Shown here in pieces: positions 1 to 8,305 of a stretch of DNA of 43,658 nt. The DNA is from Acutalibacter sp. 1XD8-33 (GTDB lineage: Bacteria; Bacillota; Clostridia; Oscillospirales; Acutalibacteraceae): contig NZ_RAZF01000025.1 of assembly GCF_003612555.1 (NCBI RefSeq), positions 1-43,658 on the forward strand, written 5' to 3'. The position numbers and the translations under genes were made by a program. Each line of letters begins with the position of its first letter. The stretch's first letter is position 1. The notes beneath the pieces are model-generated. The model searched no databases and was not told where the DNA came from. It was given only the letters and a program-made list of their open reading frames with translations.

Positions 1-42
1 AAACTCTTTCCCACACCACTGGCATTTGTGCTCTGTTCCCAT
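1..42 (-). CDS. Start of a zinc-ribbon-like protein, cut by window edge
   Basis: Only the first 14 codons lie in the window. Reading leftward from ATG at 42, the peptide is MGTEHKCQWCGKEF, with a CxxC knuckle typical of small zinc ribbons. A GGAGG ribosome-binding site lies just upstream, near 53-57, so the start is credible. The rest of the protein and its function cannot be seen. It probably belongs to the same mobile-element debris as the next fragments. Confidence 0.4.
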   Translation of the reverse strand, partial: MGTEHKCQWCGKEF

Positions 43-164
43 TCCTTATATCCTCCGTTTTTCTTCATCCCCCCTTCATTATACCGCCTTCTTCTTTTCT
101 TGCGTAGGTTCGTATCTATTTTTCGCTTACATGAAAGCTACTGGACAATAAACGGACAGGAGAA

Positions 165-257
165 ATGAAAATGCTAATGGAAAAAGAAATGATAGATCAT
201 ATGATTATAGACCAATCATTGCCTGATGAGGCGGAAGCTACACGCTTTATCGGCTAA
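165..257 (+). CDS. Possible 30-residue peptide in element debris
   Basis: A short open frame runs from ATG 165 to TAA 255-257 and encodes 30 acidic, Met-rich residues beginning MKMLMEKEMIDHM. A weak purine-rich site (ACAGGAGA) sits just before the start. I do not recognise it. It could be a remnant of a small element gene or a chance ORF; nothing else supports translation. Confidence 0.2.
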   Translation: MKMLMEKEMIDHMIIDQSLPDEAEATRFIG

Positions 258-310
258 CGCTTCTATGGTAATCCCGGCGCTTTCACGAGCTGCTTTAATA
301 ATACAGCCAA

Positions 311-738
311 ACGCAGATTGCACAGGCAAAGCAGGGCTTTAAGGATTGGATTTGGAATGATCCCGACCGCCGTGAAAAGTTAGTCAGACAGGGCAACGAA
401 AATCCGAAGGGACACCTCTACCGCTATGTTACAGAGGATACCTTTGACGCATACTTGTATCAGCTTGTGGAGGGAAAACAGAAGTTTGCAGGTCAGATAA
501 TGACGAGCAAATCTCCTGTGCGCTCCTGTGAGGATATAGACGAAACGGCGCTCAGCTACGCCGAGATAAAAATGCTTGCGACAGGCAACCTGTATATTAA
601 GGAAAAGATGGATTTAGACATTCAGGTATCAAAGCTGCGGCTCTTAAAATCCAGCTATCTCTCCGAGAAATACGCTCTGGAGGGCAAGATAATCAAATAC
701 TACCCGAAGAAAATCGCACAGACAAAAGAATTGATTCC
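311..738 (+). pseudogene. Fragment of ICE-type SNF2 helicase/DNA methylase
   Basis: The frame from about 311 reads motifs typical of the very large SNF2-helicase/methylase protein of Firmicute conjugative elements: [15 protein letters not shown], then [36 protein letters not shown] and [14 protein letters not shown]. Intact relatives exceed 1,000 residues; about 140 remain here. The [10 protein letters not shown] block normally lies far upstream of the RYVTEDTF block, so the two were fused by an internal deletion near 385-393. Homology fades after about 735, and the frame then runs by chance into the response regulator. Family assignment is from recognition of these blocks. It marks the left side of a decayed integrative element. 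Confidence 0.65.
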
Positions 739-803
739 ATGTCCTGCTATTCACATTCATGGGCAAAATGTACGCGAGCGGTCAAAACACTACATGGGCG
801 GTA

Positions 804-832
804 TTGCGTGTTTTCTTGGGATAACCTATAAT
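804..832 (+). promoter_or_regulatory. Sigma-A-type promoter for the peptide-signalling locus
   Basis: TTGCGT (804-809), a 17-base spacer and a perfect TATAAT (827-832). It lies about 100 bases before the response-regulator start and downstream of the element debris, so it is placed to drive the whole plus-strand locus. I saw no convincing LytTR direct repeats beside it. Confidence 0.5.
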
Positions 833-934
833 TGTACCTGTATGAATGTCTGTTTTTTCAAACGAAACGAAAGATTTACCAACACCGGAGCGATACCGGC
901 GTCCGATTTCATAATTAACAACGGGAGAGCGAGT

Positions 935-1674
935 ATGCGCATCATTCTCTGCGACGACCAGCGGCGTGAGCTGGAAGATATAGAAAGGATCCTTCGGGAT
1001 GCGGCCCAGCCCTTGGCCGTTGACCTCTCTGTTTCCACCTGTACTTCCGGTGAGGAGGCAGTACGGGTGGTCGTGTAAGGCCCCCCGCCGGACCTGGTGA
1101 TTCTTGATATATATATATGAAAGGGCTAAACGGCATGGAAACCGCCCGCCGTATGCGCCAGGCTATGCCCGGACTGCCCCTGGCGTTCCTTACCTCCAGC
1201 CGAGACTTTGCCGTGGACGCCTTCGCCCTGGAAGCCCTGCACTATCTTGTAAAGCCCTTGACAGTGGAAAGCGCCCAGGAGCTTTTACGGCGGCTCCGCA
1301 CCCCAAATTTCGAAGTCTCCCGCTGCCTGCAGCTTACCGGTCGCGGAGAGAGCCGCCGGTTCCCCCTGGGGCAGATCCGCTACCTGACTAGCCTAGACCG
1401 GGGCGTCCAGCTGTACCTGCTCTCCTGCCGGGAGTGGGTGGCTGCTCCTTTCCATCAGGCGGTGGAACAGCTGGGGGAAGAGTGGGACTTCACCCTGGTC
1501 TCCCGGGGCTGCATCGTCAACCTGAACAGCCTGCTATATCTAGGCGGCTCCGGCTGCCACCTGACAACAGGGGAATGCCTGCCCGTCAGCCGCCGGGAGC
1601 GGTCCAAGGTGCAGGCCCGGTATCACGAGTTCATGTTCCGGAAAATGAGCCAGATGGAGGAGGATCTGCCATGA
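935..1674 (+). pseudogene. LytTR-family response regulator, disrupted
   Basis: Start ATG 935 follows a GGGAG site. The receiver begins MRIILCDDQ (acidic pocket), has the phospho-acceptor Asp in VILDI and the conserved Lys in YLVKPLT. A LytTR DNA-binding domain follows (about residues 125-235), with VSRGCIVNLNSLLYL and LPVSRRERSKV. The total would be about 246 residues, normal for AgrA/ComE-type regulators. Two lesions split it: an in-frame TAA at 1076-1078 in the receiver, and one extra AT unit in the dinucleotide run 1107-1118 just after the phospho-Asp, which shifts the frame. The remainder reads open from 1117. The stop overlaps the kinase start (ATGA). In its active form it should pair with the following histidine kinase. 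Confidence 0.8.
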
Positions 1675-2936
1675 GCCGCCTGTTAAGCCCCATGCTTCTC
1701 CTGATGGTCTGGGCCCAGACCATCCCCCTGGTGCCGCTGATGTACGCCCCCTTTGGGGACGGCGCCCTGCGGTTCCGGCGGCGGAACTGCCTGCTGGCCT
1801 TTACGGGGTATTTCCTTTTGGGCTGCGCGGGCCTGGATTGTGAAGGCCCCGGCCCTCCACAAGCTGATGATGGCGGGCATGGTGATCCATTACGCCGCAG
1901 TCCAGATGCTGGCCAGCAACCTGTCCGCCCTGCTCATCGGGGACCAGGAGCGCTATATCAACGAGATTGTGTATACCGAGGCGGGGAATGCCTACGTTTT
2001 TTTCACGATCCTGGGGGTCACGGCCGTTACCTGGCCCCTGGTATGGCTCTTCTCCCGCCGCACCCTGCAGGGGAGTCTGCCCCTGCTCAGCACGCAGGAG
2101 GCCCGGCGGGGACTTCTCTATATCTGCGTCATGTTCCTGCTGTTCTGCTTTGTCTCCCACTGGATGCCCTATTTCCGCCAGCCCTTCGCCACCGTCTCCT
2201 TCCTCTCCATCACTCTGGCCGAGATGCTCACCTACTACACCTTCTTCCAGGAGATCGCCACGGTGCGCAGGCAGGCGGAGACCGCCCAGGAGCTGGCCGT
2301 GTGGCAGGTGCAGTACCGGCAGCTCAGCCGGGCCATAGAGGAGACCCGCCGCCTGCGCCACGATATGCGCCACCATCTGAACGCCCTCTCCGCCCTGAAC
2401 GCCCAGGGGAAGCAGGAGGAGATCGCGGAATACCTCAAGCAGTACGGCACGGTGTATGACCAGTTGGAGAAGCAGAAATCCAGCGGAGACCCGGTGGTGG
2501 ACAGCGTTCTGGAGTACTACCTCAGTCAGGCCCGGGAGGCGGGAGTCGCGGTGGAGTGCCGGGCATCCCTGCCAAAGGGCAGCGGCGTGGATGCCACGGA
2601 CATCACCGTGCTTCTGGGAAACTGCCTGGAGAACGCTCTGGAGGCAGTGCGCGTTCTGCCGCCGGAGGAGCGAAGGCTGTCTGTGGAGATCATGCCATCC
2701 GGAGTGGTGCTGCTGATCCGGATCCGAAACGCCTGCGGCCCCATGCCGGACATGGAGGGCTTCTCCGGATGGGAGGCGTTCTCCTCCGGTAGGAGGACGG
2801 CCGAAGGGGTCTGGGACTGCGCAGCGTGGCCCTGATCGCCGAGAAGTACGGCGGCAGCGCCCAGTTTATCCGCAAAGACGGGGAGTTTACCGCGCGCGTC
2901 CTGTTAAACTGCGTAAAAACCGAAAAGACAGTTTAG
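1671..2936 (+). pseudogene. AgrC/HPK10-type sensor histidine kinase, frameshifted
   Basis: Start ATG 1671 overlaps the regulator stop as ATGA, showing a coupled two-component pair. The N-terminal half is a series of hydrophobic helices, as in peptide-pheromone receptors of the AgrC/ComD group. The phosphorylated-His motif is LRHDMRHHLNALSAL, the N box is NCLENALEA, and the G2-like box GLGLRSVALIAEKYGG lies after about 2805. Two frameshifts break it: one near 1825-1845 in the membrane domain, one near 2785-2810 between the N and G2 boxes. Restored length is about 421 residues. It would sense an extracellular peptide, plausibly the GG-leader peptide at 8088; that pairing is inference. Confidence 0.78.
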
Positions 2937-2960
2937 GCACAATCTAAGGAGAGAAAGGCA

Positions 2961-3431
2961 ATGAGAGAAGAGATTTTCCGAAAATCCAGCCTGGAAAGAC
3001 TCAACAGCCCCGCAAAGCTCAGCGGCTATATTCGCGTGGTAAGCCCGCAGGCATGGTTCGTTCTTTTCGCGCTGCTCCTGCTGCTGGCGGGGATGCTGAT
3101 CTGGGGCGTATTCGGAACCATTGAGAGCACGGTTTCCACTGGGGCCCGGGTCAGCGGGGAGGTGGCCCTCTGCCCCCTCTCAGACGAGGACGCCCAGCGG
3201 CTGACCCCGGGCATGACCATTGAGATCGCCGGGCAGAAGGGGATTATTCGGGCGGTATCGAAGGAGGCGTCCCATCATGACTTGGAGCCCTATCTGCTGC
3301 AGCTCTCCGGCCTGGACCCGGAGGAGGACTGCAGGATGGTAGAGGCCGAGGTAGAGGGCCTGCAAGACGGCATCTATCCGGCCAGCCTGGTGGTAGAGAG
3401 CTTTCGGCCCATCTCCTTTGTGGTGGGCTGA
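2961..3431 (+). CDS. Short HlyD-like NHLM secretion protein
   Basis: 156 residues, AAGGAG site upstream. The N-terminus (REEIFRKSSLERLNSPAKL) and following membrane helix (about residues 31-52, ending GVFGTIEST) match NHLM-system secretion proteins, relatives of HlyD membrane-fusion proteins. Full-length relatives are around 400 residues with a long coiled-coil hairpin. This one has the helix and a small beta domain only, with no coiled coil, and ends ESFRPISFVVG. Short forms like this may be a genuine Gram-positive variant, so I treat it as intact. Its stop lies one base before the ATG of the next gene. It probably assists the two ABC proteins in moving the precursor peptide across the membrane. 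Confidence 0.65.
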   Translation: MREEIFRKSSLERLNSPAKLSGYIRVVSPQAWFVLFALLLLLAGMLIWGVFGTIESTVSTGARVSGEVALCPLSDEDAQRLTPGMTIEIAGQKGIIRAVSKEASHHDLEPYLLQLSGLDPEEDCRMVEAEVEGLQDGIYPASLVVESFRPISFVVG

Positions 3432-3432
3432 T

Positions 3433-5610
3433 ATGGGCGGGATAAATAAAAAGCCAGTAAAGGCCCCGGGCAGGGCAAGTGTTCCGGCCATCCTGCAGCT
3501 GGAGACCTGCGAGTGCGGCGCGGCCTGCCTTTCTATGGTTCTTGCCTATTACGGCCGGTTTGTCACATTGGAAGAACTCCGCACCGCCTGCGGCGTCTCC
3601 CGGGACGGCTCCAACGCCAAGAACCTTTTGCGAGCCGGGCAGGCCTATGGGCTTATGGGGCAGGGGTTGCGCATGGAGCCGGAGGACCTGCGGCAGCGGG
3701 GCAGTTTTCCCTGTGTCCTCCACTGGAACTTCAACCACTTTGTGGTGCTCTTGGGTTTTCAGGGAGGGTATGCCCTGATTAACGACCCGGACAGCGGCGC
3801 GCGCCGGGTGCCCATGGAGGATTTCGATCGATCCTTCACCGGCATCTGTCTGGAATTTGCCCCGGGCCTGGATTTCGCCCCCGGCGGCTGCCGGAGGAGT
3901 CTTTGGGGGTTTATAAAAGAAAAGCTTACCGGCTCCCGGGAGCCCTTTGCGTTGACGGCGGTGTCGGCTGTGATTACCGCCCTAACCGGCCTGATCACCC
4001 TGGGATTTACCCGAGCCTTTACTGACAGACTCCTTACTGGGAAGGATCCCGGATGGATGGCGCCCTTTTTTCTGGGAGTGGCGGGACTTTTGGCCCTGGA
4101 GGCCGCAGCCATGTGGTTAAGCCAAAGCTATAGCCGCCGAACCGAAGGTAAGCTTGCCATCCTCTCCAACAGCAGTTATATGTGGCATCTTCTGCGCCTG
4201 CCAATAGAGTTTTTCTCCCAGCGCATGGCCGGGGATGTGCTGGCCAGAAAGCAGAACAATAAGGCTGTGGTTAAAACCCTGGTGTCTATTTTAGCTCCTC
4301 TGTTTTTGCAGGGGGCCATGATGGTGTTCTACTTGGCGGTGATGCTGCGCTACAGCCTTGTCCTCAGTCTGGCGGGAGTTCTCTCGGTGCTGCTGAACCT
4401 TGTGACCTCCCGGCTGATCGCCCGGGTCAGGGCGGACCGCATACGGGTACTCTCCCGGGACCAGGGAAAGCTCTCCGGCATGACGGTGTCCGGCATTGAG
4501 ATGATGGATACCATCAAGGCCGCTGGGGCCGAGCAGGCTTTTTTTGCCAGCTGGGCAGGGCATCAGGCACAGGTCATGGGGGAAGAGGCCGAGCTGCTGG
4601 AAAAAAGTGCCTATTTAGGGATGCTGCCCCGGGCGCTGTATGCCCTGCTGAACACCGTCACCCTGGTGGGCGGGGCCTGGCTCTGCTCCCAAGGGCAGTG
4701 GACTGTGGGCATGATTACAGCTTTCAGCGGGCTTTTGTCCTCATTCATGTCTCCGGCTTCCCAGCTGGTGGAGAGCACCCGAGTCCTCCAGGAAATGCGC
4801 ACGGACATGGAGCGCATCCAGGATGTGATGGAATATCCCGTGGACGTGGAATATGAGGACGGAGACTTGGGGGAGGAGAGCCTGGAAAAACTTTCCGGCC
4901 GCATTGAGTTCAAAAACGTCACCTTCGGCTACTCTCCCCAGAGCAAGCCCCTGCTGGAACACTTTGACCTCACCATAGAGCCTGGACGCCGGGTGGCTCT
5001 GGTGGGCCCGTCGGGCTGCGGTAAGTCCACCATCCTCAAGCTCACTGCCGGTCTCTACAAGCCCTGGAGCGGGGAGATTCTCTTTGACGGCAGGCCCATC
5101 GCGGAGATTCCACGCCCGGTATTTACCGGGTCTCTCTCTGTGGTGGACCAGGACATCAGCATTTTTGAGGATACCCTGGAGAGCAACATCCGTATGTGGG
5201 ATGAGACCATCGAGGACTTCGAGGTGATCCTCGCGGCCAGGGACGCCATGCTTCATGAGGATATCGTCACCCGGGAGGGCGGCTACCGCTGTATGCTGAC
5301 GGCGGGAGGCAGGAACCTCTCCGGCGGGCAGCGACAGCGCCTGGAGATTGCCCGGGTCTTGGCGGGAGATCCCACCATCGTTTTGATGGACGAGGCCACC
5401 TCCGCCCTGGACGCCGATACCGAAGCCCAGGTGGTCAGCGCCATATGGGACCGGGGGGTCACTTGCGTGGCCGCGGCCCACAGGCTCTCCTCTATTATAG
5501 GCTGTGACGAGATCCTTGTGCTAGAACGAGGAGCTGTGGTCCAGCGGGGGAGCCATGAGCAGCTGCTGGCAGAGGAAGGGCTGTATAGGCGTTTGGTGCA
5601 AAGCGACTGA
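3433..5610 (+). CDS. C39-peptidase/ABC exporter of NHLM type
   Basis: 725 residues from ATG 3433. The N-terminal C39 peptidase has the catalytic Cys in LETCECGAACLSMVLAYYG, His in LHWNFNHFVVLLGF and Asp in INDPDSG, so it should cut leaders after a double glycine. A six-helix exporter core follows (about residues 165-450). The ATPase has Walker A GPSGCGKST, signature LSGGQRQRLEIARVL and Walker B IVLMDEATSALD. All key residues are present and the frame is clean. The GVSRDGSNAKNLL block is typical of NHLM peptidase/ATP-binding proteins. It sits between the HlyD-like gene and the second ABC gene, the standard NHLM order. Role: cleave and export the GG peptide encoded at 8088. Confidence 0.9.
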   Translation: MGGINKKPVKAPGRASVPAILQLETCECGAACLSMVLAYYGRFVTLEELRTACGVSRDGSNAKNLLRAGQAYGLMGQGLRMEPEDLRQRGSFPCVLHWNFNHFVVLLGFQGGYALINDPDSGARRVPMEDFDRSFTGICLEFAPGLDFAPGGCRRSLWGFIKEKLTGSREPFALTAVSAVITALTGLITLGFTRAFTDRLLTGKDPGWMAPFFLGVAGLLALEAAAMWLSQSYSRRTEGKLAILSNSSYMWHLLRLPIEFFSQRMAGDVLARKQNNKAVVKTLVSILAPLFLQGAMMVFYLAVMLRYSLVLSLAGVLSVLLNLVTSRLIARVRADRIRVLSRDQGKLSGMTVSGIEMMDTIKAAGAEQAFFASWAGHQAQVMGEEAELLEKSAYLGMLPRALYALLNTVTLVGGAWLCSQGQWTVGMITAFSGLLSSFMSPASQLVESTRVLQEMRTDMERIQDVMEYPVDVEYEDGDLGEESLEKLSGRIEFKNVTFGYSPQSKPLLEHFDLTIEPGRRVALVGPSGCGKSTILKLTAGLYKPWSGEILFDGRPIAEIPRPVFTGSLSVVDQDISIFEDTLESNIRMWDETIEDFEVILAARDAMLHEDIVTREGGYRCMLTAGGRNLSGGQRQRLEIARVLAGDPTIVLMDEATSALDADTEAQVVSAIWDRGVTCVAAAHRLSSIIGCDEILVLERGAVVQRGSHEQLLAEEGLYRRLVQSD

Positions 5611-5646
5611 ACGCTGAGATTGATTTGATTGAGAGGAGGTGTGTTT

Positions 5647-7837
5647 TTGGGCTGGTTTGACGAACAGATCCGCCTGCGTGCCAAAAAGGATCAGGAGGCG
5701 TTCAGCGGGGCCTTTTCCGGCATGGCGGATGTAGTAATGAATAAACAGCTGGCCGCATTGTTGCGGGACCAGAGCCAGCAGTCCCGGCAGGCAGTGGGGG
5801 AAATTTTAAAGTTTTACGGATTGCCCTTTTTACAGGCCTCCCATGAGAGGACAGTGTCTCGGCAGCTGGAGGAAGAACTGGGCTCCAGAGGGTTTCTTTG
5901 GCGCAAGGTGAAGTCAGAGGGCAAGTGGCACAGAAATGCGTGGGGCGCCATGCTGGGCAGGCGGGCCGGCTTGGATGAGGAAAGCGGTAAAGTGATTGCT
6001 CTCATTCCCCGCCCGCTGGGAGGCTACGACTTTTTTGACCCGGACACGGGCAGGCGCGAAAAGATCACAAGGCGCACCTGCTCTCTCTTGGCGGAAGAGG
6101 CCCTGTGCTTTTACAAGCCCCTTCCCCAGCGAGAAATCGGGCTAAAAGACCTTGCGGCCTATGCTATAGACTCGGTGGGCATAGGTGACTGGCTCCTGTT
6201 TGTGCTGGCGACCCTGGCGGTGTCCTTGGTGGGGCTGCTGCCCCCGTGGCTGCACGACGTCCTTTACACCGAGGCGTCTTTGTACGGCAGCCTCCGTGCC
6301 TTGATGTCTACGGGAGTGTTCCTGCTGTGCGCGGGGTTTGCCGGTGTGCTGCTGGGTACATACAAGTATTTGACTCTCGGACGCATTTCTGGCAAGGCCG
6401 GGGCGGCAATGCAGGCGGCGGGTATGGCCCGGTTGCTGGCGCTGCGCCCCAGTTTTTTCCAGTCCCACAGCGCGGGGGAGCTTCAGAGCCGCCTGGAACG
6501 CATGGGAGAGCTCTGCTCTAGCACCCTGAACACCGTGCTCTCTGGGGGGCTTACCGCCCTGTTCTACCTGGGGCAGATGGCCGGCTTCGCTCCCGGGCTG
6601 GTGATCCCTGGCCTGCTGGTGCTACTGGCAACTGGCGCGGCGTCCCTTCTGGGCATGGCCGTGAGGCTGAAGCTGGCCCGAAAGGCTATGGAGCGGCAGT
6701 CCAGAGAGTCGGGCCTGGCCTACGGCCTGATGATGGGAATACAAAAATTGAAGCTGGCCGGGGCAGAAAAGCGCGCGTTTTCCAAATGGGCAGGGGCCTA
6801 TATCCCGGTGGCAAAGGTTCGCTATGACCCGCCTCTTACCCTTCGGCTGGCTCAGGCGGTCTGCCAGTGGCTGCCCCTGGCGGGTACGGCGGCGCTGTGG
6901 TTCTTTGCGGTGAAAACCCAGGTAGCGGTGGGGGATTACTTTGCCTTCATTGCCTCCTACGGCGTGGTGTCCGGGGCTTTTTCCACACTGATGGACTCGG
7001 TGGAAAGCTTTGTGCAGATCAAGCCCCTGATGAGCCTGCTGACCCCCGTTCTCACCACAGTGCCGGAATTTGACCCCGGGAAGAAGCGGGTGGAGAAGCT
7101 ATCCGGCAGTATAGAGATGAGCCACGTCTCGTTCCAGTATGGGGAGAAAGCGCCCTGGGTCCTTAACGACCTCTCCCTGAAAATCCGCCCGGGGGAGTAT
7201 GTGGCCCTGGTGGGGGGGGGGGGGGGCCGGGTGCGGGAAATCCACCCTGATGTGGCTGCTGCTGGGCTTTGAGCGCCCCCGCAAGGGCGCGGTCTATTAC
7301 GACGGGAAGGATATGAGCACCCTGGACCTGTCCAGCCTGCGCCGGAATATCGGCGTGGTGATGCAGGACGGCAAGCTCTTTGCCGGGGACATCTACCAGA
7401 ACATCGCCCTATGCGCCCCGGGGCTCACCATGGAGGAGGCCTGGGCCGCGGCAGAGATGGCGGGCATCGCCGATGAAATCCGCCAAATGCCTATGGGGAT
7501 GCAGACCCTGGTCTCCGAAGGGGCTGGGGGCGTTTCCGGCGGGCAGCGCCAGCGGATCTTGATTGCCCGGGCCATTGCCCCCAGGCCGAAGCTTCTCTTT
7601 TTTGACGAGGCAACCTCCGCCCTGGACAATCTCACCCAGAAGCAGGTCTCCCAGTCCCTGGACCGCCTGAACTGCACCCGGGTGGTAGTGGCCCACCGGC
7701 TCTCCACCATACGCCAAGCCACTCGAATTCTGGTGCTGAAAGACGGTAAAATCATGGAGGACGGCGGCTATGAGGAGCTTATCCGGAGGGGCGGAACCTT
7801 CGCCCGGCTGGTGGAGCGCCAGCAGGCCGTACAGTAA
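5647..7837 (+). pseudogene. Second NHLM ABC transporter, shifted at a G15 run
   Basis: Start taken as TTG 5647, eight bases after AGGAGG; the product then begins MGWFDEQIRLRAKKDQE, typical of the second NHLM ABC protein. An extra N-terminal domain (about 170 residues) replaces the peptidase, followed by membrane helices and an ATPase. The first frame runs to 7272; the ATPase resumes in another frame with AGCGKSTL, VSGGQRQRILIARAI and LLFFDEATSALD. The break is a run of 15 G at 7212-7226, exactly where Walker A is encoded. Eight, eleven or fourteen G would give an open frame and an intact P-loop; fifteen does not. Restored length is about 730 residues. The cause could be real slippage or an assembly error. 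Otherwise the gene looks sound. Confidence 0.85.
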
Positions 7838-8070
7838 ACTCTAAGACCTTGGGGTTTCACCCCAAACCCCACAAACTTTTTGAAAAAAGTTTGATCAAAA
7901 ACTTTTACCCACTCCTCGCTTTGCTCGTCGTGAAGGTTTTATGTGTTTTGACAAGCTAACCGAACAATCGTAAAAGTTTCGTCAACCTTTTCAAAGGTTG
8001 CGGAGTTTTCAGGGGTGGAACCCCTGAACCGCCGGAGGCCAAAATCCACTCTAATAATATCATTTCTATT
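7838..8070 (+). repeat. Intergenic hairpin mosaic 1
   Basis: No gene. A chain of small inverted repeats: a CCTTGGGG/CCCCAA pair (7847-7866), AAACTTTTT/AAAAAGTTT (about 7872-7890), CAACCTTTTC/AAAGGTTG (7983-8000), CAGGGG/CCCCTG (8011-8026). It contains the 32-base word at 7970-8001 found identically at 40945-40976 and inverted at 38979-39010. The GACCTTGGGG...CCCCAAACCC module recurs at 40831-40855. It sits between the transporter genes and the precursor peptide. Confidence 0.7.
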
Positions 8071-8087
8071 CTGAAAGGAGCATCACC

Positions 8088-8273
8088 ATGAACGAGAAGA
8101 AAAATCCCACCACGATCCCAGAGAACGACAAGAAGGTACTGACAGAGGAAGAGCTGGAGCAGGTCGCGGGCGGCCGCCCCGCCCCCAGCGCGTATTCGGG
8201 CGGGCTCTCCGGCCAGGAGGCCTACCTGCGCCACGAGTTCGGCAAAACCGGGCACGACCCGAAAAAGCCGTAA
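8088..8273 (+). CDS. Double-glycine leader peptide precursor
   Basis: 61 residues with a good GGAG site (about 8077). The leader ends LTEEELEQVAGG (GG at 28-29), the classic cleavage signal for C39-peptidase exporters such as the one at 3433. The predicted 32-residue core begins RPAPSAYSGGLSG, ends KTGHDPKKP and contains no cysteine. No lanthionine, sactipeptide or other RiPP-modifying enzyme is visible in the window, so the product is probably unmodified. It could be a peptide pheromone for the kinase/regulator pair upstream or a class II bacteriocin-like peptide. The core is hydrophilic and not obviously amphipathic, which favours signalling. It is one of few undamaged genes in the locus. 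Confidence 0.75.
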   Translation: MNEKKNPTTIPENDKKVLTEEELEQVAGGRPAPSAYSGGLSGQEAYLRHEFGKTGHDPKKP

Positions 8274-8305
8274 GCTCCAGCGCCGCCTGCCAGAGGAACG
8301 GGGGA

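Noticed and set aside
5641-5643. GTG 5641 as start of the second ABC protein
   Set aside because: Only one base from the AGGAGG site; TTG 5647 has proper spacing and gives the family-typical N-terminus.
8088-8273. Peptide as a Nif11/nitrile-hydratase-leader RiPP with modified core
   Set aside because: The leader is too short for the long NHLP/Nif11 type, the core has no Cys, and no modifying enzyme is in the window.
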